From CAZTVN01 sp964617145 (GTDB lineage Bacteria; Patescibacteriota; Gracilibacteria; UBA1369; JACRIC01): 64,000 nucleotides of DNA. Made by a program: the position numbers and the translations under genes. Shown here one piece after another: positions 27,887-37,526 of the stretch (the stretch's first letter is position 1; each line of letters begins with the position of its first letter). The notes under the pieces are model-generated. The model did not search any database. It saw nothing but the letters and a program-made list of their open reading frames with translations, and was not told the origin of the DNA. The DNA is taken from positions 1 through 64,000 of the forward strand of contig CAZTVN010000001.1 of NCBI GenBank assembly GCA_964617145.1. Reading direction: 5' to 3'.

Positions 27887-28822
27887 ATGCAACATTTCGC
27901 TGATCGTCTTATTCAACAGATAAAAAGTAAAAAAAGTTCTGTATGCGTTGGACTTGATCCTCGTTTAAGTCACATTCCAAAATTTATACAAGAATCGGCT
28001 TTGGCCTGTCACAAAGATCCTTTTAAGGCTGCTTCAAAGGCTCTGGTTGATTTTAATAAAGGTATTATTGATGCTGTTTATGATCTTGTGCCTGTTGTGA
28101 AACTCCAAATAGCGTTTTATGAAATTTTTGGGCCTCATGGGATGGAGGCTTTTCTTCAAACGATTGCTTATGCAAAGGAAAAAGGACTCATTGTTATAGC
28201 TGACGCCAAACGTTCTGATATTGATTCGACTGCCAAGGCTTATGCTCAGGCTTTTTTGGGAGAGTTTGAGGTTTTTGGCGAAAAACTTAAGATGTATGAT
28301 GTTGATGCCATGACTGTGAATCCTTATCTTGGTTATGACAGCATAAAACCTTTTATTGAAGTTTGTAAATGTTACGGGAAAGGTATTTTTGTTTTGGTGA
28401 AAACCTCGAATTTTTCTTCTGCTGATATTCAAGATCTTTACAATCAAACTGGACAAACAAATTATGAAATTGTTGCTCGTTTACTTGAAAGTTGGGGAGC
28501 TGATGAGATTGGAGAGTGCGGTTATAGTTGCGTTGGAGCGGTTGTTGGTGCAACTTTTCCAAAAGATGCGCTTCGGCTTCGTTCTATTATGCCAAATACT
28601 ATTTTTCTTGTTCCCGGGTATGGGGCTCAGGGAGCGACGGTACAAGATGTAAAAGTTTGTTTTCATGAAGATGGTCTTGGAGCTATTGTGAACTCTTCGC
28701 GTAACATTATTTTTGCTTATCAAGATTCTTCTCGTTTTTCAGAAAAAGACTATGCTTTAGCTTCGAGGCAGGCTGTTATTGAGATGAATTCGTTTTTTAG
28801 AGGTTCAACATTTCGTTCGTAA
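27887..28822 (+). CDS. pyrF: Orotidine 5'-phosphate decarboxylase, type 2
   Basis: Final step to UMP. The 311-residue protein has the type 2 features: VGLDPRLSHIP near the N-terminus, catalytic DAKRSDIDSTA near residue 105, NPYLGYDSIKPF and VPGYGAQG. I chose the ATG at 27887 because upstream in-frame Met codons would lie inside the palindromic element and add 33 residues that do not resemble the family. The 3' end overlaps convergent rsmA by 26 nt. Confidence 0.94.
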   Translation: MQHFADRLIQQIKSKKSSVCVGLDPRLSHIPKFIQESALACHKDPFKAASKALVDFNKGIIDAVYDLVPVVKLQIAFYEIFGPHGMEAFLQTIAYAKEKGLIVIADAKRSDIDSTAKAYAQAFLGEFEVFGEKLKMYDVDAMTVNPYLGYDSIKPFIEVCKCYGKGIFVLVKTSNFSSADIQDLYNQTGQTNYEIVARLLESWGADEIGECGYSCVGAVVGATFPKDALRLRSIMPNTIFLVPGYGAQGATVQDVKVCFHEDGLGAIVNSSRNIIFAYQDSSRFSEKDYALASRQAVIEMNSFFRGSTFRS

Positions 28823-29597
28823 GGTTTGCCCATTCTTTTATCGTGAGTGTTTCTGCGCGGCGCGTGGAATCTATTTTTGCATCTTTCAGTATTTTTCCTA
28901 TTTCATTTTTGTCCTTTTTGAGATTGTGAGAAAGGGCGTTTAAAAGATTTTTGCGTTTTGATTGAAATCCTGCATGAATACAATCGAAATATTTTTTAAG
29001 ATCACCTCTTACTAATGGTTTATTATACACAGCGATTTTTATAATTGCTGAGTCGACTAAGGGCTTTGGAGAGAAATTTCCTGCTTTGACGATTCCTATT
29101 ATTTTGGCCTTCGCGAATGTTTGTACGTTCAGCGCGAGAACATTGAGTTTCCCTTCCTTCGCACAGATTTTTTCTGCTACTTCTTTTTGGACTAAAAGGA
29201 GGAGAAGTTTCGGTGCGGCATATTCCATTTTTATAAATGGATCGAGGAGATAGTGTTTTAACAGTGGGGAAGTGATGTAATACGGGATATTGGCAACGAT
29301 TTTATAATTTTTTATTTTTGGAAAGAATTTTAAAGCATCCCCCTCAATAATTTCGACATTTTTAAAGGGTTTGAAGGTTTTTTTTAATAGAGGAATAAAG
29401 CGTCGATCTTTTTCAATAGCGATAATTTCTCCTCCTTTTTCTGCGAGTTTTATTGTCAAAGCGCCAAGTCCTGGCCCTATTTCTATTATCGTGTCAGAGG
29501 ATTTTATATCGGCTTCGAGCACTATTTTTTCTATAATATTTTTATTTATTAAAAAATGTTGACCAAGGGATTTTTTGGCTTTTTGTCCTTTTAGCAT
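28797..29597 (-). CDS. rsmA: 16S rRNA dimethyladenosine transferase
   Basis: Dimethylates two adjacent adenosines near the 3' end of 16S rRNA (KsgA). The 266-residue protein has the family start KKSLGQHFLI, the SAM-binding motif IEIGPGLGALT (about 40-50) and the catalytic NIPYYITSPLL. Complete. Its start overlaps the DUF167 gene by 7 nt and its end overlaps pyrF convergently. Confidence 0.96.
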   Translation of the reverse strand: MLKGQKAKKSLGQHFLINKNIIEKIVLEADIKSSDTIIEIGPGLGALTIKLAEKGGEIIAIEKDRRFIPLLKKTFKPFKNVEIIEGDALKFFPKIKNYKIVANIPYYITSPLLKHYLLDPFIKMEYAAPKLLLLLVQKEVAEKICAKEGKLNVLALNVQTFAKAKIIGIVKAGNFSPKPLVDSAIIKIAVYNKPLVRGDLKKYFDCIHAGFQSKRKNLLNALSHNLKKDKNEIGKILKDAKIDSTRRAETLTIKEWANLTNEMLNL

Positions 29598-29860
29598 TGT
29601 ATTTTTAAAAGTTTTGTTCGTTCCGATTGGCCGCTTATAATGAGAATTTTTTCTTTCTGTTTGTTTAATTCATGGCTTAAAAAATGTATAAGTTCTTTGT
29701 TGGCTTTTCCTTTTTCCGCTGGTTTTTTGATACGAATTTTAATTGTTCCATCATCCATCACTTCAATGACTTCGTTTTTTTCGCTTCCAGGAATAATTTT
29801 TATTCTCACATAAAGATCTTTTGAATCATCGGTTTTTATTATTTTTTTTAGATTAAGCAT
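29591..29860 (-). CDS. DUF167 (YggU-family) protein
   Basis: The 89-residue protein is of the YggU/DUF167 family, a small alpha-beta fold of unknown function that is widespread in bacteria and archaea. The family pattern is seen: KIIPGSEKNEV, then KIRIKKPAEKGKANKELIHFLS, then ILIISGQSERTKLL. It sits between the P-type ATPase and rsmA with short overlaps on both sides. Confidence 0.88.
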   Translation of the reverse strand: MLNLKKIIKTDDSKDLYVRIKIIPGSEKNEVIEVMDDGTIKIRIKKPAEKGKANKELIHFLSHELNKQKEKILIISGQSERTKLLKIQC

Positions 29861-32660
29861 TCTTTTGCGTAAAGAATTTTTTTCGTACTTCTTCGATTAT
29901 AAATATGCTGAGTGATCCAAGTAAAATATATCCCCATTCATATAAGGTAAGATCTGTGGTTCGAATGAGATTTTGAATGAATGGTACATGTACAAGAATG
30001 ACGAGAATGAGTACCGAAAGCGTTACGGCGCTTATGAGATAAAGATTGGAGAAAATGTCTAATTTGAATATTGATTTTTTTAACGAACGTGAATTGAATG
30101 CGTGAACCATTTGTATGAGAACAAGAAACGCAAAAGTAAGCGTTGAGGCTTTGAGGTAAATTGGATCGTTGGTTTTTAGTGTCTGCCCCCATTGCCATCC
30201 GTTTTTTATCAATGTCCATATGAAAGTGCTTGTCATAAGAATTCCTATGAAAATTCCGATATAGGTGAAATGAAGAATAAAATTTTTTTTCAAAATTTGA
30301 TCGTTTTTTTGTCTCGGTGGTTTTAGCATAATATCAACTTCAGCTTTTTCTAATCCGAGTGCTAAAGCCGGAAAAACGTCGGTTCCAACATTCACACAGA
30401 GAATAAGAATCGCTGTAAGAGGAGCCTCAAGCGAGAGTAAAATCGCGGAAAAGATCATGACGAGTTCTCCAATATTGCAAGCAAAGATATATAAAATAAA
30501 TTTTTTTATATTTTCATAAATGGTTCTTCCTTCTTCAATCGCTGTTACAATCGTCGCAAAGCTGTCGTCAGCGAGTACCATGTTTGCGGCTTCTCGACTT
30601 ACATCTGTTCCTGTAATGCCCATTGCTATGCCGATATCGGCTCGTTTGAGTGCTGGAGCGTCATTTACTCCATCGCCGGTTACCGCAACAATTTCTCCCA
30701 TCTTTTTGAGTGTTGAGACTATTTTGAGTTTATGTTCGGGGCTTACTCGTGCGAATATGATATTTTCCTCATTTTTAAAAATATTTATGAGTTCGTTTGT
30801 TTCTATATATTCAAGTTCTTTTCCTGTTATGATCTTTACTGTTTCTTTTTCTTTAAAAAGTCCAATTTCTTTCCCAATAGCTATCGCGGTTAAGCCGTAA
30901 TCACCTGTTACCATGTATACTTTGATTCCAGCTTGTTTTGTTATACGAATTGCTTCTTTCACCTCTTTTCTTGGGGGGTCGATCATCCCCACAAGACCAA
31001 CAAAAATAAGATTTTTTTCTACTTCTTTTATCGAATATTCTTTTTTTTCGGTTTTTCCTAATTCTTTAAGAGCAAACCCGATAACGCGCAGGGCGTCTTG
31101 AGCCAGACGCTCATTATCTTTTAATATTTTTTCGCGTAATTTATTGTTGAGTGGAACAATTTTCCCATTTTGATACACTGATTCGCATTTTTCGAGAAGA
31201 TTATCCAAAGCTCCTTTACTGTAAGCTATGATTTTCTCATCAGTTTTGTGAATGGTTGTCATCATTTTTCTCGAAGAATCGAAGGGAAGTTCGTATATCT
31301 TTTTGTTTTCTCTTTTGAGAGATTCGTAACTGAAACCTGCTTTTTCGACCATGGTTAAAAGACATCCTTCCGTTGGATCTCCTAAAATGGTTTTTTGATT
31401 TTTCTCTAGAGATAGTGTCTTTTTTATTAAATGGCCATTATTACAGAGGCTCGCTATACGACAGATGAGTTCTAAAGATTGAAAAAGCTTAGGATTTCCT
31501 TTTTTTATTATTTTGAGATCGTAATCGGGTTCATTTTCTTTACTGTGTCTGCCTATATGAATATTTGTTTTTTTTACAATACATTCTCCATCGTAGGGAT
31601 CGTATCCTGCGCCGGTTATACGAAATTGATAATCCTGCAAAATAAGTTCTTTCACGGTCATTTCGTTTTTCGTCAATGTTCCTGTTTTATCTGAACATAT
31701 AACTGTTACTGATCCCAATGTTTCGACTGATGAGAGTTCTTTCATGATGGCATTTTTTTTTGCCAATTTTTGCACTCCCAGCGCTAAAGTCATGGTAATT
31801 GTGGCTGGCAGTCCTTCGGGTACGGCGGCGACGGCTACTCCAACAGAAAATAGCAGTGTTTCGATAAAAGCTTTTTTTTGCCAAAAATATCCTACAATGA
31901 AAAGAATTGTTGAGAGAACTATGGTTGTTTTCCCTGCCAAAAGTCCTATTTTGTGTAATTCTTTTTGAAGAGGACTTTTATCTTTTTTGGTAGTTCCCGT
32001 AAGGTGTGCGATTTTTCCAAACTGCGTATTCATCCCTGTAGCGAAAACTATCGCTTTTCCTGTGCCATAAGTCACTGTTGTCCCCATGAAAACGATATTG
32101 GTGTGTTCAAAAAAATGAGGATTTGTTTTATCAATATTGTTCGCTTGTTTTTTTATTGAAACCGATTCTCCTGTTAGTACCGCTTCAGATACGCAGAGTT
32201 CGTGTTCTTCAATAAGCCTGCTATCCGCACTGATTTGGTCTCCTTCATTTATAATGATAATGTCTCCCGGAACGAGATATTTTCCTTCTATTTCCATTTC
32301 TTCATTTTCACGAATAACTCTTGCTTTTGCATCTGTGAATTTTTTTAATGCTTCTACAGCCTTTTCTGCTCGATATTTTTGAATAAATCCTATAAAAGCA
32401 TTGAGAATGACAATAAATAAGATGATTGATGCATCGATTTTTTCTCCAGAAATGAATGCGATGATTACTGCTCCAATCAGAATCAATACCATAATATCCT
32501 GAAATTCTTCAAAAAACTGAAGAATGATCGGAGTGCGTTTGTGTGTTTTAATTTCATTGAAGCCATATTTTTCGAGACGGTTTTTTGCCTGGGCATTTGA
32601 AAGCCCTGATACGCTTGTTTCAAAAATTTGGAAAATTTTTTTAACTGACTGTTGGTACAT
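29853..32660 (-). CDS. P-type ATPase, P2A (Ca2+-transporting) type
   Basis: A cation pump of about 935 residues with the TGES actuator motif, the phosphorylation site DKTGTLT (Asp near 324) and the TGDGVNDAPAL hinge. The ion-binding residues of SERCA-type pumps are present: Glu in VPEGLPA of M4, Asn and Glu in ACNIGELV of M5, and Asn, Thr and Asp in NVGTDVFPALALG of M6. Ca2+ (or Mn2+) export is therefore likely. I chose the second Met (32660, MYQQSVKK) because the first Met would overlap trmD by 25 nt and family members start this way. Confidence 0.9.
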   Translation of the reverse strand: MYQQSVKKIFQIFETSVSGLSNAQAKNRLEKYGFNEIKTHKRTPIILQFFEEFQDIMVLILIGAVIIAFISGEKIDASIILFIVILNAFIGFIQKYRAEKAVEALKKFTDAKARVIRENEEMEIEGKYLVPGDIIIINEGDQISADSRLIEEHELCVSEAVLTGESVSIKKQANNIDKTNPHFFEHTNIVFMGTTVTYGTGKAIVFATGMNTQFGKIAHLTGTTKKDKSPLQKELHKIGLLAGKTTIVLSTILFIVGYFWQKKAFIETLLFSVGVAVAAVPEGLPATITMTLALGVQKLAKKNAIMKELSSVETLGSVTVICSDKTGTLTKNEMTVKELILQDYQFRITGAGYDPYDGECIVKKTNIHIGRHSKENEPDYDLKIIKKGNPKLFQSLELICRIASLCNNGHLIKKTLSLEKNQKTILGDPTEGCLLTMVEKAGFSYESLKRENKKIYELPFDSSRKMMTTIHKTDEKIIAYSKGALDNLLEKCESVYQNGKIVPLNNKLREKILKDNERLAQDALRVIGFALKELGKTEKKEYSIKEVEKNLIFVGLVGMIDPPRKEVKEAIRITKQAGIKVYMVTGDYGLTAIAIGKEIGLFKEKETVKIITGKELEYIETNELINIFKNEENIIFARVSPEHKLKIVSTLKKMGEIVAVTGDGVNDAPALKRADIGIAMGITGTDVSREAANMVLADDSFATIVTAIEEGRTIYENIKKFILYIFACNIGELVMIFSAILLSLEAPLTAILILCVNVGTDVFPALALGLEKAEVDIMLKPPRQKNDQILKKNFILHFTYIGIFIGILMTSTFIWTLIKNGWQWGQTLKTNDPIYLKASTLTFAFLVLIQMVHAFNSRSLKKSIFKLDIFSNLYLISAVTLSVLILVILVHVPFIQNLIRTTDLTLYEWGYILLGSLSIFIIEEVRKKFFTQKNA

Positions 32661-32662
32661 AT

Positions 32663-33337
32663 TTATTTTAGTTGGGACATTCTCCACTCTTCGATTTTTT
32701 TGTGATTACCTGAGCGCAGTATCTCTGGAACTTTCATTTCGTGAAATATTGCTGGCTTTGTGTAGTGGGGATATTCTTTTTTCCCTTTGAGTTTAGGTGT
32801 AAATGAATCTTCCAAGGCTGAATATTCGTCGCCAAGGACATTTGGAAGAAGGCGGGTTAAAGCATCTATAAGAATCATGGCAGGTAGTTCTCCTCCTGTT
32901 AAAACGTATTTGCCGATGGAAATTTCCTCATCCACCAGTGTATCACGAATGCGCTGATCTATCCCTTCATAGCGTCCGCAAAGCAGAATCATTTCTTTCC
33001 GATTACTGAGTCGTCTCGCTGTGCGGTGAGTGAAGATTTTTCCATGAGGGGTTAAAAAAATAACAGGACCTTTATTCCCCTTTTTTGCTGCTAGAATGCA
33101 ATTATAAAGAGGTTCGGGTGTCATAATCATGCCAGAGCCACCTCCGTAGGGTTTATCGTCGACTTTTCGGTGTTTATTTTTGCTGTATTTTCTTATGTCG
33201 TAGAAGTCGAGCTTTATAATTTTTTTTTGGATGGCGCGTCTAAGAATACTTTCATTACAATAAGAATCCATACTATGCGGAAAAATCGTGAGGACAGAAA
33301 AATGTATTTTTTTATTGTCAGCAGGAGAGGGGACCAT
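32663..33337 (-). CDS. trmD: tRNA (guanine37-N1)-methyltransferase
   Basis: The 224-residue SPOUT methyltransferase makes m1G37 in tRNA and prevents frameshifting. The knot motifs ILLCGRYEGIDQRI and EISIGKYVLTGGELPAM are intact, as is the substrate patch KPYGGGSGM. The N-terminus is about ten residues longer than usual. It follows rpsI, so translation genes extend to this point. Confidence 0.95.
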   Translation of the reverse strand: MVPSPADNKKIHFSVLTIFPHSMDSYCNESILRRAIQKKIIKLDFYDIRKYSKNKHRKVDDKPYGGGSGMIMTPEPLYNCILAAKKGNKGPVIFLTPHGKIFTHRTARRLSNRKEMILLCGRYEGIDQRIRDTLVDEEISIGKYVLTGGELPAMILIDALTRLLPNVLGDEYSALEDSFTPKLKGKKEYPHYTKPAIFHEMKVPEILRSGNHKKIEEWRMSQLK

Positions 33338-33358
33338 AAAATCTTTAAGGAAGTCTCC

Positions 33359-33781
33359 TTAACGTTTTTGCCATTGTGGCGCACGCCGCGCTCGTTTGAG
33401 ACCGTATTTTTTTCGTTCTTTCATTCGAGCGTCACGCGTTAAAAATCCTGCTCTTTTTAAGGTAGTTCGTACCGTTTCATCTACTTCTAAAAGCGCTTTT
33501 GCTATCCCATGACGGGCTGCTTGCGCTTGTGCATGAATACCACCGCCTAGAGCGATGATCGAGATATCGAACATTTTGAGTTTATGTGTCATTTTGAGTG
33601 GCGAATATATGGCATCGAGATCGGTTTTTACTGTAAAATATTTTTCAATCGGTTTTTCATTAATGGTGATAACACCTGTTCCATTTTCGTGCATACGTAC
33701 TCTGCAAATTGCAGTTTTACGTTTACCATTTGCGTAATAATATTTTCGTAATTTTTCGTTTTGTTTAGAAACTTGAGCCAT
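33359..33781 (-). CDS. rpsI: Ribosomal protein uS9
   Basis: The 140-residue protein has GKRKTAICRV near the N-terminus and the basic tail ERKKYGLKRARRAPQWQKR that reaches the P-site tRNA; S9 normally ends KR, as here. It is cotranscribed with rplM, 2 bp downstream of it, the usual pair. Confidence 0.97.
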   Translation of the reverse strand: MAQVSKQNEKLRKYYYANGKRKTAICRVRMHENGTGVITINEKPIEKYFTVKTDLDAIYSPLKMTHKLKMFDISIIALGGGIHAQAQAARHGIAKALLEVDETVRTTLKRAGFLTRDARMKERKKYGLKRARRAPQWQKR

Positions 33782-33783
33782 TT

Positions 33784-34227
33784 TTAGAGATTAAGAGTTT
33801 CAGGTTTTTGAGCAATGTGATTGTGTTCGCTCTCTGGAAAAATTTTCAATTTATCTATAATCTTTTTTTTCAGTCGATTCTTTGGAATCATACCACTTAT
33901 TATTTTTTTTAAAACTTGTTCGGGTTTTTCTTCTAAGAGACGACTTACCGGTATGGTTTTTAATGCTCCTGGGTATCCCGAATGTCGGTGATAGACTTTT
34001 TGTTCGAGTTTGCGTCCCGTGAGGTGAATGTGCGCCGCATTGATTACTACGACATGGTCACCGCAATCCATATGTGGTGACCATATGGGCTTATGTTTCC
34101 CCCTTAGAATATCAGCAATTTTCGTGGCAATCCTTCCAGGAACTTTGTCTTTGGCGTCAACAAGATACCATTTTTTTTCAATTTCTGATTGTTTTGGGAT
34201 AGAAGTTTTCATAGATTTTACGTTCAT
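33784..34227 (-). CDS. rplM: Ribosomal protein uL13
   Basis: The 147-residue protein carries WYLVDAKDKVPGRIATKIADI and GDHVVVINA. The ATG at 34227 overlaps the rplQ stop as ATGA, which suggests coupling. A second Met at 34212 (MKTSIPKQ) matches the usual family start and cannot be excluded. Confidence 0.96.
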   Translation of the reverse strand: MNVKSMKTSIPKQSEIEKKWYLVDAKDKVPGRIATKIADILRGKHKPIWSPHMDCGDHVVVINAAHIHLTGRKLEQKVYHRHSGYPGALKTIPVSRLLEEKPEQVLKKIISGMIPKNRLKKKIIDKLKIFPESEHNHIAQKPETLNL

Positions 34228-34577
34228 ACGAGTTCGATTTGTACTTGAGGCGCATTATCTCCTGCACGGAATTTTAATCGAGTAATCCGAGTATAGCCAC
34301 TTTTTCGCTCTTTGTATCTTTCGGCAATTTTTTCGATGAGTTTTTTTGAGGCTTTTTCTTCAAAAAGTATTGTATTGAGTTTTCTTATTGACAGCATTTT
34401 ATTATCTTTTTTCGCAATATTGATAAGTTTTTCTATTAAAGGCTTTACCCCTTTGGCTTTTGATTGCGTGGTTTTTACTTTTTCATAAAGAATAATTGAT
34501 GCAGCTAGATTTCTCATCAATGCGTTTATCCGTGATGGATTTTTTCGTAATTTCGTATGTTTTTTTTGATGTCGCAT
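34224..34577 (-). CDS. rplQ: Ribosomal protein bL17
   Basis: The 117-residue protein starts MRHQKKHTKLRKNPSRINAL, close to the normal MRH-LGR pattern, and contains LIKEKI-type helices and the RLKFRAGDNAPQVQIELV end. It follows rpoA by 13 bp, as in the standard alpha operon. Confidence 0.96.
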   Translation of the reverse strand: MRHQKKHTKLRKNPSRINALMRNLAASIILYEKVKTTQSKAKGVKPLIEKLINIAKKDNKMLSIRKLNTILFEEKASKKLIEKIAERYKERKSGYTRITRLKFRAGDNAPQVQIELV

Positions 34578-34590
34578 AAATTTAAAAAAA

Positions 34591-35577
34591 TTATTCTGAT
34601 GATTCTTCGGGGAGATGGAAATTTCGACTTTTTAAAGCTATTTTTACTTCTGTTAAAGCCTTTTTGCCAAATCCTCGAAGATTATTGAGTTTCATTTCGG
34701 TGCATTGCACTAATTCTTCAATTGAACCAATGCTCCCATTAATGAGCGCGTTTAATGTCCTTGGAGAGAGGCCCAAAATCTCGATTGGGGTATAGGCTTC
34801 TTGTCGAGGAGTTTCTCGTTCTTCTTGTTGTTTTTTTGCAGCAATTTTTTCGATATTTGTCATAAATTCCGGCTCGATGAGTGCTTCAGTTATGTTGAAA
34901 AGGCTAAAATAAGATTTTAAGAGATCTGCTGCAAATTTTAGAGCGTCGTCTGAAGATATTGAACCGTTCGTTACAATTTCTAATATGAGTTTATCGAGGT
35001 TGGTCATTTGTCCAACACGTACGGCTTCAACGTCATATCGAACCCTTTCGACAGGTGTAAATGTTGCGTCTACAAGAATAAATTCTGTTTCTTTTTCTTC
35101 GCTTTCTTTTATTGAAGCCGGTAAATATCCAACTCCTTTTTCGATGCGGATTTCCATATTGAGTTTTGAATCTTTTGAATCAAGAGTTGTGATATAGAGG
35201 TCTTTATTTAGAATTTCTACATCGGATGATGTTTCTATATCTTTTGCGAGTATTTGTCCTTCTTTTTTTGGATGAAGTTTTATAATAGACGGTTCGCGAC
35301 TTATTTTTTTGATATGGAGTTTTTTGAGATTAAGAATGATGTCAAGCACACTATCCTTTACTCCTTTTAAGGTTGAATATTCATGTGTTACCCCGCTTAT
35401 TTTAACTCCTGTTACCGCAGCTCCTGGAAGAGAGGAGAGCAGCACTCTGCGCAGAGCATTCCCAAGGGTTGTTCCATAGCCTTGAGGAAGTGGGCTTATT
35501 GTAAAAATCATGTGCATTTGACTCATCACTTTTTTTTCAATCTTTGGAATACCAATTTCTTCTTGTATTTGGTGCAT
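34591..35577 (-). CDS. rpoA: RNA polymerase alpha subunit
   Basis: The 328-residue protein has an assembly domain (about 1-235, with GYGTTLGNALRRVLLSSLPG) and a C-terminal DNA-contacting domain (about 265-320, with LNNLRGFGKKALTEVK). Both domains are complete, so UP-element recognition is possible. Last but one gene of the classic alpha operon order rpsM-rpsK-rpsD-rpoA-rplQ. Confidence 0.98.
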   Translation of the reverse strand: MHQIQEEIGIPKIEKKVMSQMHMIFTISPLPQGYGTTLGNALRRVLLSSLPGAAVTGVKISGVTHEYSTLKGVKDSVLDIILNLKKLHIKKISREPSIIKLHPKKEGQILAKDIETSSDVEILNKDLYITTLDSKDSKLNMEIRIEKGVGYLPASIKESEEKETEFILVDATFTPVERVRYDVEAVRVGQMTNLDKLILEIVTNGSISSDDALKFAADLLKSYFSLFNITEALIEPEFMTNIEKIAAKKQQEERETPRQEAYTPIEILGLSPRTLNALINGSIGSIEELVQCTEMKLNNLRGFGKKALTEVKIALKSRNFHLPEESSE

Positions 35578-35605
35578 TTCTTGAAGATTTAAGTGTTAAA
35601 AGAGA

Positions 35606-36226
35606 TTATTTTGAATAATATTCAACGACAAGTTGCGGATTGACGATTTTTTCAAAATCTTCTTTTTCTGGTAGTGATTTTATTTTTCCTGTAAGATTTT
35701 TGAAATCGACTTCGAGCCATTTGGGTAGTGTTACTTTCATTTTACGAATTTCTTCAAATAATGGAGAAGATTTTACTGCTTTTCGTACCTCAAAAAGGTC
35801 TCCCACTTTTACCTGAATAGATGGAATGTCTACTTTTTTTCCGTTAAGATTTATTAGTGAGTGTGAGACTATTTGACGAGCCTGTGCCCTTGTTTTTGCT
35901 AATCCTGCACGAAAAATGACATTATCGAGCCTTCTTTCAAGGAGCGTCAAGAGTTCGTCACCAGTTACTCCTTTTGATTTTGAGGCCATTTGATAATATC
36001 TTCGTAATTGTTTTTCTGTGATACTAAAGAGAAAACGAAGTCTCTGTTTTTCCATAAGGTGTTTCGCAAATTCGGAAGGTTTGCTCAATTTATTCTGTCC
36101 GTGTTGACCAGGTGGATAATTTTTCTTTATTGCTTCACCTCTTTTAGATTTTTCATCTCTTCTTCCGAATAATTCAACTCCGAAACGACGAGATAATCTA
36201 TTTTTAGGGCCTGTATAATGAGACAT
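35606..36226 (-). CDS. rpsD: Ribosomal protein uS4
   Basis: The 206-residue 30S assembly initiator. It has no Cys, so it is the zinc-free form. The S4 RNA-binding domain (ERRLDNVIFRAGLAKTRAQA) is clear. In many bacteria S4 represses this operon; no leader structure for that is visible here because rpsK ends 17 bp upstream. Confidence 0.97.
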   Translation of the reverse strand: MSHYTGPKNRLSRRFGVELFGRRDEKSKRGEAIKKNYPPGQHGQNKLSKPSEFAKHLMEKQRLRFLFSITEKQLRRYYQMASKSKGVTGDELLTLLERRLDNVIFRAGLAKTRAQARQIVSHSLINLNGKKVDIPSIQVKVGDLFEVRKAVKSSPLFEEIRKMKVTLPKWLEVDFKNLTGKIKSLPEKEDFEKIVNPQLVVEYYSK

Positions 36227-36243
36227 ACAAAAGAAATAAAATT

Positions 36244-36633
36244 TTATACACGTCTTTTTTTCTTTGGCCTACATCCATTGTGTGGAATGCCTGTTAAATC
36301 AGTGATTGTTTCTATTTGTAAACCAGAACTGTGTAATCCTCGGAGGGCTTGTTCTCTTCCTGTTCCAACTCCTTTTATGAAAACGTTTACTTTTTCTAGA
36401 CCAAATGAGAGAGCTTTCCCTACAGCATTTTCCGCTGCCACTTGAGCTGCGTATGGAGTAGCTTTCCTTGTCCCTTTAAATCCACTTGCTCCTGCCGATG
36501 CCCATGTCAATACTTTCCCTTCAGGATCGGTAATGGTCACAATGGTGTTATTAAAGGAGGCTTGTATGTAAACCCGTCCCTGTGGAACGTTAAGTTTTTT
36601 TGAACTTTTTTTGACTTTAGTTTTCTCTGTCAT
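36244..36633 (-). CDS. rpsK: Ribosomal protein uS11
   Basis: The 129-residue platform protein has [18 protein letters not shown] near the N-terminus and the C-terminal [15 protein letters not shown] end that is close to invariant. The N-terminal 12 residues are Lys- and Ser-rich. Confidence 0.97.
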   Translation of the reverse strand: MTEKTKVKKSSKKLNVPQGRVYIQASFNNTIVTITDPEGKVLTWASAGASGFKGTRKATPYAAQVAAENAVGKALSFGLEKVNVFIKGVGTGREQALRGLHSSGLQIETITDLTGIPHNGCRPKKKRRV

Positions 36634-36658
36634 AGTGAATACAAAGATGTTTTAAATA

Positions 36659-37039
36659 TTATGTTTTCGTTTCTTTTTTCCTTCCAGACCCCATTGTTAC
36701 GCGTTTACCACGTTTCGTGCGCGCGTTTGTTTTCGTTCTTTGTCCTCGTACCGGAAGTTTTTTTCTATGTCTTACTCCGCGATATGAGTTTATTTCTTGA
36801 AGTCTTTTAATATCGAGTGATATTTTTCTTCTTAATTCTCCTTCTGTTGGGATTTTATCGATATATTCTCGAAGGAGCGCTATTTCTGATTCGTTTAATT
36901 CTTTTACTTTTTTATTCTTTTGTATATTGAGTCTTGAAACGATCTCACCGCTTAGGCGTCGTCCAATGCCATATATATATGTGAGTGCGACTTCAATATT
37001 TTTTTCTGGATGCAGATTGACACCGGCGATACGCGTCAT
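36659..37039 (-). CDS. rpsM: Ribosomal protein uS13
   Basis: The 126-residue protein starts MTRIAGVNLHPEKNIEVAL, carries the H2TH helices (YIYGIGRRLSGEI) and the basic tail RGQRTKTNARTKRGKR that contacts tRNA. It starts the S13-S11-S4-alpha block after rpmJ. Confidence 0.97.
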   Translation of the reverse strand: MTRIAGVNLHPEKNIEVALTYIYGIGRRLSGEIVSRLNIQKNKKVKELNESEIALLREYIDKIPTEGELRRKISLDIKRLQEINSYRGVRHRKKLPVRGQRTKTNARTKRGKRVTMGSGRKKETKT

Positions 37040-37070
37040 AATTCTTTTTAATTAAAAGAAATCGGGAAAT

Positions 37071-37184
37071 TTATCCCTGTCTTTGTTTATGTCTTTTAGT
37101 TGTACAAATAATCCTCACTACTCGATTTCGTCGAATGATTTTGCATTTTTCACATCTTTTTTTTACTGAGGCTTGGACTTTCAT
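37071..37184 (-). CDS. rpmJ: Ribosomal protein bL36
   Basis: A 37-residue gene read directly from the sequence: [15 protein letters not shown], then [12 protein letters not shown] and a HKQRQG end. The zinc ligands are Cys, Cys, Cys and His of the C+ form. Its ATG overlaps the TGA of infA (ATGA at 37181-37184), as expected for the usual infA-rpmJ pair. Confidence 0.96.
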   Translation of the reverse strand: MKVQASVKKRCEKCKIIRRNRVVRIICTTKRHKQRQG

Positions 37185-37435
37185 AAAGATTGGCTTTTGT
37201 GTCGGAATGTAATTATCCCGCGAAGAGGATCATAAGGATTTAATGCTACGGTCACTTTGTCTCCTGGTAGTATTTTGATGTAATGAATCCTCATTTTCCC
37301 CGATATGTGGGCATGTACTACTCGTTGTTTTGTGGCTTCTTGAGATTTTTCATCTAGAAGTTGAACTTTAAATGTTGCATTTGGTAGAGCTTCTAACACT
37401 ACTCCCTGCACTTCAACGAAATCTTTTTTCGCCAT
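37181..37435 (-). CDS. infA: Translation initiation factor IF-1
   Basis: The 84-residue OB-fold protein has [20 protein letters not shown] and [19 protein letters not shown], with the [10 protein letters not shown] end. It is somewhat longer than the 72-residue E. coli protein at its C-terminus. The 91 bp before it, toward map, hold no clear signal. Confidence 0.96.
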   Translation of the reverse strand: MAKKDFVEVQGVVLEALPNATFKVQLLDEKSQEATKQRVVHAHISGKMRIHYIKILPGDKVTVALNPYDPLRGIITFRHKSQSL

Positions 37436-37526
37436 ATATTAAGAAGCGATTTTGACATAGAGCGTTTGGATTTTACATAAGTTTTTCTTTTATTGCAAGT
37501 CAATTTTTCTAAAAAAACTTCTTTTT

